Made by a program: the position numbers and the translations under genes. The notes under the pieces were generated by a model. It was given only the letters and a program-made list of their open reading frames with translations, searched no databases and was not told the origin of the DNA. Below, piece after piece: positions 40,850 through 50,887 of a stretch of DNA of 64,000 nucleotides (its first letter is position 1; every line of letters begins with the position of its first letter). The DNA comes from Linnemannia schmuckeri (lineage: Eukaryota; Mortierellomycota; Mortierellomycetes; Mortierellales; Mortierellaceae), in NCBI GenBank assembly GCA_029449235.1, contig JANATG010000002.1, forward strand, positions 310,001-374,000, read 5' to 3'.

Positions 40850-43316
40850 CTTCCACCCTGTCTCCCTCGCCGTCCCTTCTCCTTCAACTGTCAACACTGA
40901 AGGCAAGGGCAAGGGCAAGGGAACCAAAGTCCTCGTCTCCAACGCCAAAGAAGCCCTAGCAAGAGCAGCACAAACCACCGAGGATCATCTATACTCCAAG
41001 AAGACCAAGACCAATTACAAGGGCCAAGTTACGCGAGCGTTGGCGTATGCTGCAGCACAAACCGAGCCTGGATGGAGAAATGCATTCACCAAGATCCCCA
41101 GTCTTACGCCCACTGTCTTGATGGCCTATGTTGCGTCCAAGTGCCAGGGTCACAAAGGAGAGGGATTGTCGTACAAGACCACCGAGGGCATCAAAAGTGG
41201 GTTAAAGCACTATTTCAAGACCGAGCTTGGATGCCTAACGGATTCATGGTCCTGCGACAGCGACGGCGACTGCACCGGAAACCCTTACATGAGGAGGCCT
41301 TTGAGCGATACCTTCAGTCTCTCAAGAATCGTGACGGACGAGCCGGTACTAGTAGGCAGAGTTTGGCTATTTCCTACAGTGACATGGTAACTCTCATGGA
41401 GCATCTTCAGGACCCAGCGACTATCGCGGAGAGAACCGAGGGTCATTATTTGTTGTTCCAGGCCTTTGCAGCCACTAGTTACGCCTTATGAACCAGGTAA
41501 TCCGTAATCATAACTCTACTCCATGTTTTCTATCGTTCTCGTTTGTTATTTTACTGTAACTAACAGTCGACTGCTTGCTTGTTTTTGTTACGCTTCTAGA
41601 AACGAGGAGCTTACTCGTTTACAAATGAAGGACATCGAGCTGGGTCTAACCACGGATACTGGTTCACCCTTCTTTACCATCACGCTGACGTTCCGCAAGA
41701 CAAACCAAGCCGACGCTTCCAAGGGTAAGAAGCTGTTTGTTTTATTATCTTTCTTGCTGTATGCTGACGAACAAAGATTATGAACTGACAATGCATACAC
41801 CTTCACCATATTCACCTATCCTTTCCTTCCACTAGCCAATGTTTACCAAATACACCCACAGCCAGACTACGAGGCTATCTGTTGTTACACCAAACTCAAG
41901 GCCTGGCTGCAATGGGTGAAAGGAGTGGACGGAGGCTTCGTCAAGTTTCAAGAAGCCCTGTCGCAGATTCGCGTGCAAGATTGGTTGGACCGGCTCACGA
42001 ACCAGACAGGTATTCTTGCGAGACGCAACGGTCGATTCACCATGCATTGCTTTCGTCGAGGCGGCGCCCAATTCCGGTTCATGTTTGCCAAGGAGAAGTG
42101 GTCCCTCAAGGCGGTGAAATGGTGGGGAGGGTGGTCTGAAGGTGAGGGGACAGGTACTATCATGTGGTACTTGTTGGAGGAGTTCACTCGTCACAAGTAT
42201 GGCTTTAGCGACATATTGTCACCGTCTCGTCAGGACAGCCGACACGCCGTTTTCATGGGCGAGACGGACACACCAGGCGCTGCTCCCATCACGCAATACA
42301 GTCTGGATGTCTCGCTTCAGTCTCTGAAAGAAGCGATCAACGTCGAGATGAATCATCGGTCTTCAATCCAGGAGCAAGAGCTCAATCACAAACAGAAGGT
42401 GGCGAACAAGGCACCTATAGACTCGAACAATGCAATTATGGCATCAAACAAGGCCCTCCAGGAGTCGTTCCTTGCTGCGATTCATGGATTAGGGGTAGCT
42501 CAGCGGCAGCAAGGCTTACAAGGACAGCAAGTTCATCAGCTGCATGAACCCGCTCCAGCTCCAACTGCAATCGCTGTTCTCCCTGTCCTCCCTGTCCTCC
42601 CTGTTTTCCCTATCCTCCCTGTCCCCGTTCCCATCTCTGTCCCTGCTCCTACTTCAGCAAGGGAGCAGCCGCAACAAGGGGATGTTGATCCGCCGCCTGC
42701 CCCTCGCATTCCTACCATCAAGCTGTGGAAAGACGCCGTCAAGCAATGGGAAGTTGGAGATCCCGCGAAGGGATTAACGATTCCTCTCAGAGACTGGACA
42801 GGAGCCATGCGAAAGACGGACCGTACCAAGTATTCACAGATGAAGTTGATCGTGAAGGAGTTTGACCGTGTTGGAAGAAACGAAGGTAACATGAACGACA
42901 TTCATGGTGAGCATGCTAAGAGTGTTCGGTATCTGATTGAGTCTATCCGCTGGGGCAATTCGAGAAGGAAAGATGAGGCAGCGAACAAGAGAGTGGCGAC
43001 CACGGGGGGTTGGCCTGGATGAGAACGAGGACGTTAACGACGTTGAGGTGGATGAGGATGACGAATTGGAGGAAACGGAATAGGAAGAGTCAGAGGAGGA
43101 GTGCTTGATTCGACGCAGACTTCCTACACCTGTACCCCCTATTACCAATCAGGCGGTTCCTAAGCCATTCAAAGCGAGCGTTGTGGTCCCTCGTGTCACT
43201 AGAAGCCAAAGCGTCGCCCCGGCTTTAGTCCAGGTAGCTCCTGGCTACTGCACTCCATTCAAGCGACGATTGAGGAGCATGAGCGTATGCCATACTCGAG
43301 CAAAGCGGCGTTGATA
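40850..43316 (+). pseudogene. Crypton: tyrosine-recombinase transposon with GCR1_C-like domain, inactivated
   Basis: Exon 1 runs to 41496, exon 2 is 41600-41724 and exon 3 is from 41837, all GT-AG. The N-terminal SAM-like DNA-binding part is at about 40960-41260. The first catalytic Arg is in TRNEELTRLQ (about 41600). H-x-x-R lies in MHCFRRGGAQ (about 42041-42070), followed by WWGGW and the nucleophile Tyr in WYLLEE (about 42165-42182). A Pro/Val-rich linker leads to a GCR1_C-like domain (KLWKDAVKQWEVGD, about 42720-42910), a combination known from fungal Cryptons. Lesions: a 1-nt loss near 41288, TGA for Trp at 41489-41491, a TGA at 43020-43022 and a TAG at 43081-43083 before the tail (RRRLPTPVPP ... 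TRSQS). The termini are unknown; Cryptons lack inverted repeats. Confidence 0.85.
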
Positions 43317-43544
43317 GACACAAACATAGACAAAGATATAGACAAATGCATGAACACCTTCCCATCTCCAAAAAAAAAAATAGGTGACTGCGAATTCATT
43401 TTTTGAACCAAATTGTCCGCCAGATGTGAACAATCAGAGTTATGGCCCACATCCCTTTCTCATGCCAACGACTTCCTCTAAACTCAATTCGGCCATGATT
43501 GGCTTACTTGAAGCTAAAAAGCGTGACACTGATCATAGCACTTA
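43317..43544. other. Intergenic DNA between Crypton and pogo-like element
   Basis: No gene. Ends at the TA (43543-43544) that is the target duplication of the next element. Confidence 0.5.
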
Positions 43545-45696
43545 CACTCCTTTTCGGTGAAAAATCCACTTCTCATAGTAAATGTGGATCTTTTCCACTG
43601 AATTGAAAATATAAGGGCTGTTATTCAGTTTATTTCTGCTTGGATATACGGATCATCTGACGCGCTGTTTTTCGATTCCTCACATCTTCATCCCCAAGCA
43701 ACTCAACCACCATAGTCGCCAAACTATTTCCTTCGTACTTGGACTTGAACAACTCGATAGCATCGCGCTCGATGGAAGAACTGCGTTCTCGTTGGCCGTA
43801 CCTCTTGGCGATATTGTTGTGCACCGTCTGCTTGATCTCCTCTGCTATATCTTGTGCGTCCTTTTGGTTCTTGTCGAGGGAAAACTGGATCCTGTCTCCA
43901 TCCATGATCGAAGCAATCAAGCGCACATAACGCCCCTTGACTCGACTTGCGTCTCTATCTGCCACAGGTGGATACAGTGGTGTATGCTCCTCTACGTTTA
44001 CTGAATCCCGCTGCAACTTGTCAACTTGCTCCTTCGAGAGCACCTCCGCTTTGCAGAAACAATGCCTCACTGTCGAAGCCTTGACATGCGACCACGCGTA
44101 TGGAATAAGCGACCATGCAACGCCATTGGTAATTTTCCTTGAGGTGGCGTACCGTTTTGTAACTGCTTTGTTGCTAAGCATCTCAAGATATTGTCGTTTG
44201 AATACGCTGATTATGCCTTGGTCCAAAGGTTGGGTGACGGATGTCGCATGGGGTGGCAGACGCTCGATTTGAAGATGTTTCCATTCCTCTGATACAAGTT
44301 GATGGATGCCGCGTCCAGAGTTGCCATGTGCTCCACATGAGTCTATAAGTAGAAGACTCCTGTTGGAAAGTCTGTCATCCAGAGAGTGAAGCCACTCTTT
44401 AAATAAATCCAGGGTCATATATCCTTTTTTATGTCGTTTCGAGGTGATGGGGACCTCAGAACATGGCTGGATATGTCGAGCAAGATGCCGACCTATAGCG
44501 TTAAGCAATGAAACGAGATGATTAATCTCCACTTATCAAGTCCTACTCTTTTCATACAATAACATGGTTTATTTGTGTACTTACCAATGACAACCGGTCT
44601 CAAAGCCTCCACCGTTCCTGCTCGGGCAAGCGAAGATCCAGTGGCATTGACACAGAAGAGAATCGACACTCGACTCCCGGTTCCCCGTTCAGGTTTGGCA
44701 CCGCTTGCAAGTTCCTCCATGGTGTAAGAGTGAGTAGAGAGCTCCTTTAGGTACATGCCAGTCTCGTCACAGTTATAGATGTTGTCGAGTTCAAAGCTAG
44801 AGCATATCTCGCGGATTTCGTCCATCCTTTCCGCAATGGCGAGCGTGTCGACAGAAGCTGCTTCTCCTCTGAGACGGCAGTAGGCGATACCACACTCCTG
44901 CGTCATCCTCGATCGCCATGATGCCGTAAAAGAGATTGGGCGGCCAGGAGGGATATCATCGAGATCGCAAATGTCGTCCATAAGAATGTGGAGAACGGAA
45001 TCGGCTGCAGCCTGGAGCTGAATACCACTGACAACGCTGTTGCTCTTCCGAACCTCTATTAGCCACTCTTGGACGGTCTTGTCCAGTATGTATCGTATCA
45101 GGTTGACTGGATTGCTGGAGAGCGTGTATTTGTCGCCTCGACCATGCGCCACATCGAACTGGATTTTGTCGAATTCCTTGTCCCATTGTTTGATCGACTT
45201 TCTCGGGACAGGGCAGTGTACAAACTGGTGAAAATTGGTTGCTGTGACCTTCTTGTTGGTGTCCTTCCTGAGATCGCGAAAGATCTCGACCAGCTCCATC
45301 CGATGCCTTAGAGTAAATCCTTCACCCCTCTCGCCTCTATGGCGTTTCGGTCCGGATTGTTTTTCGACGATGTTGTCAGCGCCAGTCCGAGCTTTAGCCA
45401 ACAGCGAGTAGTAATCCAGCGCTTGCGCTTCCTTTGCTAGTGTTGAACTCCCGTTCAGAAGCTGGTTGAAGGTAGACGTGATGTCCAAGAGGAGGGAGCC
45501 TCGTAGACGAGTGTCAGTACTGATATGGGCGCCTGTTTTTTTTGGCATATGGGAAAGTGAGTGAGTGAGAAAAAGTGACATGATGTCGATGAAAAGTCTG
45601 CGAGGATATAACGTCAGATAAGCTGTCACAAAACTGAATAACAGCCCTTATATTTTCAATTCAGTGGAAAAGTGGATTTTTCACCGAAAAGGAGTG
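43545..45696 (-). mobile_element. Complete pogo/Tigger-like DNA transposon with TA duplication
   Basis: 2,152 bp flanked by TA (43543-43544 and 45697-45698). The terminal inverted repeats begin cactccttttcggtgaaaaa and continue with ttttccactgaattgaaaat and ataagggctgttattcagtt, about 66 bp in all. The left repeat (transposase 3' side) carries a 21-nt insertion at about 43570-43590 that can fold back on itself (tccac...gtgga). It encodes one uninterrupted spliced transposase. Confidence 0.92.
43630..45548 (-). CDS. Pogo-like transposase (CENP-B-type DNA-binding + DDE_1)
   Basis: Two exons, 45548-44585 and 44492-43630. The 92-bp intron has gtaagt and ctatag ends, and the phases agree to give 608 residues. 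I chose ATG 45548 (MPKKTG), although the frame is open further up. The N-terminal region (about 90-200) has helix-turn-helix-type segments (LRHRMELVEIF, SIKQWDKEFDKI). The catalytic triad is the DDD type of pogo: YNCDETGMY, LLLIDSCGAHG and QPLDQGIISVFK. The C-terminal part is charged and may help dimerise. Full length and without lesions, hence potentially active. The stop codon abuts the inner end of the left terminal repeat. Confidence 0.9.
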
Positions 45697-45698
45697 TA

Positions 45699-46391
45699 GA
45701 CCTTTTTAAACTAAGTGAACTCTTGATCTAACAGATTTACAGTATGATTCTGGTCTTTTGCCCTATCGGGCAGGACTACTAATGTTCACTATAGAAGAAT
45801 ACGGCCCGAGGTCCAAAAAGACTACCTGACCATGCTGACTTTTATAAATCTCAGATGGATGTGGATCTTCCATAAACATTCCAAATGGCATGCGAATACC
45901 CTACTCCCGTGCTTGTACCCATCGAAATGAGATGGGTGCTGACCCACGTATTTATTTTGGTTTGGGCAGGTATAATGCTGTAAATGATATGAAACTCTGT
46001 AAGCATTACAGAGCTCTGTAAACGTAAAGAAACTGCAGTTATGACGAAAGAAATAACAGTGACGAAAATAATGATAAAAATGTCTCAGTGTGAATGTCGC
46101 CGGTAGTAGTAAAAAAGAAAAGGGAGCAAGTTTTGAGACAAAGTAGCGACAAGAACAAAAAAGAAAGATATAATTTTATTGATCTGATCTGCAATAGAGA
46201 ACAATGATCCCTCGCTCTGTGACCGCTCTTTGGCAATTAAAAGCACTACGTTTGGACGGGTGTAGCATAATGCGGTACACACTACCATCGTTTTCTGTGA
46301 TTTGTTGCCGCTATCAAAAGGTTTTGAGTCAAGCGGGCATCATCACATTGTAAAATTCTGACGCTATGGGACTTACTATTGTTGGCGATAG
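45699..46391. other. Intergenic DNA
   Basis: No gene is seen. AT-rich, with (gtaa)-type short repeats near 45990-46030 (gctctgtaa). Confidence 0.4.
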
Positions 46392-46420
46392 TGACGTCTT
46401 CGCTCGAGGGATGTATATAA
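46392..46420 (+). promoter_or_regulatory. Promoter of the KGG-repeat gene: CRE/ATF-like site and TATA box
   Basis: tgacgtc at 46392-46398 matches seven of eight bases of the ATF/CREB site. tatataa at 46414-46420 is 68 bp before the ATG. ATF-type control would fit a stress or sporulation protein; this is inferred from the motif only. Confidence 0.45.
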
Positions 46421-46487
46421 ACTGTTATCGAGTATCTTTTTCAGTGACAAACGCAACCAAAAACTTTCAACACGTTTTAAACCCAAC

Positions 46488-46886
46488 ATGTCAAGCAAAG
46501 ATAACAATCCCGGAAACTTCGCCAACCGCCCCAAGGAAGAAGTTGTTGACGCTGCGCGCAAAGGAGGTCATGCCAGCCACTCTGGTGGATTTGCATCCAT
46601 GGATGCAGAGAAGCAGGTACTTCATATCTTTCATTTTCAGACATAGCACTGCAACATTATTGATCAAACCAATACTCATTTACATGTCTGCGATCGACTT
46701 CCTGAATCCATACAGCATGACATCGCTTCCAAAGGTGGCCACGCCTCGACTGGCAAATTCGAGGCTGGTAGTGAGAGAGCCCGCGAGGCGGGTAGCAAGG
46801 GTGGTCGCGCTAGCGGCGGCGGTGGCCTTCATGATGATGAGCAAGCTGACGTTGGCGACTACACTCAGGATAATAAAACTGAGTAA
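46488..46886 (+). CDS. KGG-repeat (Con-10-like) stress/conidiation protein
   Basis: Two exons, 46488-46616 and 46716-46886 (gtactt...atacag, phase 0), giving 99 residues. Highly hydrophilic with no hydrophobic core. Three KGG repeats: ARKGGHAS, ASKGGHAS and GSKGGRAS, each preceded by a short helix-like acidic/basic segment (VVDAA, EKQHDI, SERAREA). This matches the KGG family of fungal Con-10 and bacterial general-stress proteins, intrinsically disordered proteins induced on sporulation, desiccation or starvation. The tail is acidic (HDDEQADVGDYTQDNKTE). A strong TATA box and a CRE-like site precede it. Confidence 0.9.
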
Positions 46887-47438
46887 GGTGTGCTTGGACC
46901 ACAAGTTGGCAACAGCAGAATATCATTGAAGGCTCTTGATCAAGCGCAAGCGAAATCCTCTGAGGATACGCACTGTAAATAGCAATAACTTTATGTTAAG
47001 AGAATGACGAACTAACACATACTTGCAGGCCACTCTATGGTACGTGCTCAACGGATAATAAAATTCGTGAACTCGTCATACTGTCCTTTCAACCCTTTCA
47101 ACCAAAATGAATTAAAAAACTAATTCAGTGATGAGCGGGGTGTGCATGGGTTTGGAATAAAAACGTAGTCGTGAATAGCTGGCGCGCAATAGCACAACAG
47201 ATACATAGAGTGGTGAAAGATACAGAAAGATGGTATATTCAATCTGGCAAAGACTATCTTTTTAGTGATCCTGACAAACCAAGCTAAATTCTCAGTTCGT
47301 CAATTAAAAAGGGTTGCTGTGTAATTGCAGCACTTAATCTCAATAGTGGGTGAAGTAAAGATGAGAGTGGAAACACTGGAGATGAACTTACTCAGTCGTA
47401 TATCTTAAAGACACCACTCTACATTTCGTTTGTGATCC
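46887..47438. other. Intergenic DNA
   Basis: No gene recognised. AT-rich with aataaa signals near 47056 and 47154. Confidence 0.4.
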
Positions 47439-47576
47439 TCAGTGTGAGGAAAAACGGACACAATAACGGTTTGGTCGTTTGTCACCTTGATACTCTTTTA
47501 AGACCTCAAAATCATAACAATCGTCGCTCAGCTCATCGAGAGGGACGTCTGCGAGGCGTATGTTGACGTCAGGCAT
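47439..47576 (-). CDS. Possible 45-residue ORF, divergent to the ART-like gene
   Basis: ATG at 47576, TGA at 47439-47441. Protein-like composition (MPDVNIRLADVPLDELSDDC...). It starts only 31 bp from the start of the + strand gene at 47608, so at most one of the two is likely to use this stretch as promoter. A palindromic tgacgtca (47564-47571) lies inside its first codons. No family. Confidence 0.2.
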   Translation of the reverse strand: MPDVNIRLADVPLDELSDDCYDFEVLKEYQGDKRPNRYCVRFSSH

Positions 47577-47607
47577 GGTCCTTTGTTTCCTTTCCATCGA
47601 GTCTTCA

Positions 47608-48147
47608 ATGGCTGTCCAGAATCTTGTCAACTCCGATATCGACTATCTATATCGTCTTCTCCGTCAACAAGACAGCCCTTCAGAAGGACTGCTCCCGACA
47701 GACCCTTACGCCAATATATCGATCAAGGAGCATATTTGTAGAAGAGGAGCCTCCGTAGTCTCACCATATATTTCGACCTCGCGAGATCCAGTGATTATGT
47801 TGCGATGGCTATTTCAGGAAGGTCAGAAAGGTCACAACGGGGCTATTGCGATCATCTCCTGTCGGCGATTGGACTTCTATACTACCCTTCACGATTTATC
47901 AAGAGGAAACTACGACTTTTCCGACGACTACTTCAACAAGCTGGTACTCAAATATGGAGAGGTCCTGGTCCACCCACGTATCGACAAAAACGCCATTATA
48001 GGGTGTGTCTCTTTCTCTAACTTGAACGCAGTTGCGCCTGACTGGGAACTTTTCAAACAAAAAGGTGTTCGTTGGATTTCCTCCATTAAATCCGGGTCTC
48101 CACGCTGCTACTTTTGCATGGAGCCTGGGCACGTTGACAGCCGCTGA
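47608..48147 (+). CDS. ADP-ribosyltransferase-like (R-STS-E pattern) protein with zinc-knuckle-like tail
   Basis: 179 residues to the first TGA. I chose the ATG at 47608 (MAVQNLV); upstream ATGs at 47560 and 47575 are possible. The layout resembles the ART fold of the R-S-E class: YR at 15-16, the STS core in SPYISTSRDP at 56-58, then hydrophobic strands AIAIISC, and Glu118 in KYGEVLVH near the place of the catalytic Glu. Fungal DUF7587-type proteins share this arrangement. No signal peptide, and no activity can be claimed. The C-terminus has CYFCMEPGH, a CxxCxxPGH zinc-knuckle-like motif. The same frame stays meaningful after the TGA (see 48148-48351). Single exon. Confidence 0.6.
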   Translation: MAVQNLVNSDIDYLYRLLRQQDSPSEGLLPTDPYANISIKEHICRRGASVVSPYISTSRDPVIMLRWLFQEGQKGHNGAIAIISCRRLDFYTTLHDLSRGNYDFSDDYFNKLVLKYGEVLVHPRIDKNAIIGCVSFSNLNAVAPDWELFKQKGVRWISSIKSGSPRCYFCMEPGHVDSR

Positions 48148-48351
48148 TGGAGGCTTAAGGATGCTATTGAACGATACTATTTGATCCGCTGCTCCCACTG
48201 CATGGAACCAGGACACGACAGCAGCGACTCCCAAAAACTTGACGATTGGCTGGCTACAGAGAACACTATTGAGCGGTTCTATTCGATCCGCTGATTCTAC
48301 TGTACGGCACCCGGACATGGTGACTATACTTACGTGAATCTTATGCTATAG
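48148..48351 (+). other. In-frame extension of the ART-like gene past TGA: two more CxxCxxPGH-like units
   Basis: Continuing in frame from TGA 48145-48147: a unit around IERYYLIRCSHCMEPGHDSS, then IERFYSIR, a second TGA (48292-48294) where a Cys codon is expected, FYCTAPGHGD, and finally TAG at 48349-48351. The units are diverged tandem duplicates of the end of the preceding frame. Either the tail is decaying or the TGAs are sometimes read through. Confidence 0.55.
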
Positions 48352-48724
48352 CCCAAGAATAAGGCTATAATTGCCCAAGGCTAAAAAGCTAAAGGTTATA
48401 TATTGCACTCATAAAATAATACTTAAATATTTTGTTCGCATGTTTAATGACAATTGTAGCAAAGGATTGACCGTCCATTATCTGTGTTAGAGTGAGAACT
48501 TATGTTGAGACAACAGATAAGAAGCTTGGAAGGCCGACTGAGACGAAGGAGGCAAAGGAGAAGCAGAACAAATGCTAGCATAGGGCGTAAGAATGTTTAC
48601 AAGTGCTATTTTGCAATGGTGTTGGGGTGTCAAAGATGTGAGCTAATGAGCTAGCTAGAATATACCACTCACTCTTCTTTTATTGACCTCCTTTATTAGA
48701 GTAGCCCTTGATGGATCCTTGATT
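48352..48724. other. Intergenic DNA
   Basis: AT-rich with repeated ataaggctata/caaggcta phrases (48358-48400). No gene. Confidence 0.4.
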
Positions 48725-50002
48725 TCATCGCCATATCGCAGGCTGTCGTGAAGTCTCAAGAGGTGGTAGAAGATGACTTTGTCGATCCACCTCATCTTGC
48801 AGTTCAAGTGCAAATCTCAAACAGTTCCTCTCACACATCTTCATCCTTAATGCAAAATGCGACTCGCTTAATGGGACTAGCATCCTCCCCACCTGCCCCA
48901 ATCGGTACGTACCTGCAAGATCTATAGCGTAGAACTTGGTCTCGTCACCGAAAGATGTGAATCCAAAGACAGTCAACCTAGCAGGAAGTATCGCTTCACG
49001 AGCAATAGATCGGATCTGAAATTTCCATGATCCCTCATACAGCGCGCCGCCTTGAACTTTATCCTTAACTTCCTTGTCCAGCTTCGGCTCGCAGACGAGC
49101 GATGCCTCTTCCAAGTAGATCTGATGAACTCCAAAGAGAGCGACACCATCAGCCATTGACGCCTGCTCCCCGGTCTCCACAGAGAGGTCTCGCCCATGGT
49201 ACTTTCTCTCGTTTTGTTCCTAACACCGGAACCCCGAAGCATCGTGTAGGGTTATTGGCCATGGTCGAGGCACCTCGAATGAAAGGCCAGGTGAGGTAGC
49301 CAAAGCCCTCTCGCTTGCTGATATCTTGGCATCTTAATGAAGAGCTTCAGATAATGGGAACTAAGTATAACAGAATAAAATACACTACATATTGGTTAAC
49401 GTCTTCCATCACGACCAAAAAAGGCGCGTCAAAAGCACATACTTAACTAATGGTACATTATGTCTTGGAAAATCATCGACAATGGGCTCGCCGGGGTCTT
49501 CTTTTATCAAAGCCTTGACCACATCCTCGTACGAAGTGAGGGGGCACAAATTCGAGAAAGAATCGATGGAAGAGACGGTCACTTATCGTCAATACTCTTG
49601 ACGGTGACAGCACCGGCTAACGTGTACTCCTTTTGCGATAAAGTCAGATAGGGTCCCGATACCCTCAGTTGCGCGACGGTACAAGCTTCCATCAACCCTA
49701 ACATGATAATTATTCTTTTCCGACTGTGCCGACCGTTCCAATTCTAGTAATTTTCTGTGTAGTCTTCCTGTTTTCTCGATGTTATAGATTTTCCCGAGTT
49801 TGTGACAAAATAAGCGGATTCGATTGTCGTGCATCTCAAAGAATGGCTTCAAGCTCGCTTCTCCCTCTCCAGGTATACTTCCGGAAGCCACTGTTAAGAC
49901 TGATTCCTGCGGAAAAAACAGAGCGCTATCCTTCCCCAATTGTACTTGGAAGCCTGACCTCCTGAGATTGGTCAAGAACATGCAAAGCGAGTAAGAGTAC
50001 AC
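48725..50002 (-). CDS. Unrecognised multi-exon gene, probably 5'-truncated
   Basis: At least three coding blocks on the minus strand: about 50002-49647 (MFLTNLRRSGFQVQLGKDSA..., FFEMHDNRIRLF), about 49602-49446 (YEDVVKALIKEDPGEPIVDD) and about 49225-48725 (KYHGRDLSVETGEQ ... LRFALELQDEVD). A short exon near 49318-49280 may join the last two (acceptor ttag at 49226-49229). Exact junctions are uncertain. No domain is recognised; no signal peptide or membrane segment. The first block has no good start (an in-frame TAA lies just upstream), and a 25-bp A-run (50030-50054) sits immediately upstream, so the 5' end may have been lost to an insertion. Confidence 0.45.
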
Positions 50003-50054
50003 GTGTACGTCGCCTTAAATCCAACGCGTAAAAAAAAAAAAAAAAAAAAAAAAG

Positions 50055-50887
50055 TTATTGGAGCTTTATCTGCACAAAAATAAGTCGAAGACAATAAAAC
50101 ATCACAAAAGACTACAAATTGGAGAGGGGATCACTTCGATGGGGCCGCCTTAGATACTAAGAGTAGCGTGGCGCGCTCGGTGATGCTCAGCCAAAGGGTA
50201 TCACACTTAGCACCGGACAGCACGCCACAGTATACTCAACTTTAACTGCCGGAGAAAGCCCCTGTCGCAGTCACCTCCACACCCTTTAACTAAACGTACC
50301 ATAGTATGGTATCCAATGCAATTAATTGATGGGGATGATAACAGTGAAGGTACATGTGCGATTGGGTATGGCTGTGTGTGTATGTGTGTGTATGTGTGTG
50401 AGAGAGAGAAAGGGGAGAGAGAGAAGAGCGCCACCAAGAGTTAGGAAGAAAAGACAGCAGATTTAAGAAGTAAAAGGCAAGGGTAATGAGAAAGACTTGT
50501 GGTAAAATGGAAAGCATTGGAAACCTTCGTGCGTCTTCCTCCATGCGCTGATTACCCCTTTGTCGCTTAGCCTACTGCCAAAAAAGCAGTCCCGCAATTT
50601 CCGTTGTTGTCAAATGAACAGCAACACAAGAAAGGGCATGTTTCGCTTTTGTTGTTTGTTTCGTTGTCTACTGCCATCGTCTCTCTCCCACTCATTCACT
50701 CACACGACCAGCAACAACAAACGCATTCATTCAAGCTCATTGACCACAGGGAACGGCAATAGGCGCAAGGATACTCACAGTGAAGACATAAGCAGGAGGA
50801 ACAACGACACGCAGCTGGCAAGGACCCTCGCGCAGCCAATCCTTCACATTCGACAGCAATCACACTTGTCTTCCTGTCCTCCACACC
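50055..50887. other. Intergenic DNA and leader of DNA2
   Basis: Contains a (gt)n/(ga)n microsatellite at 50370-50420 and C/T- and A-rich leader sequence (50640-50887). No other gene is supported. Confidence 0.4.

Noticed and set aside
41489..41491. RIP-like mutation as cause of the TGA stops
   Set aside because: The changed bases are not in the CpA context expected for RIP, and nearby repeats are not C-to-T saturated.
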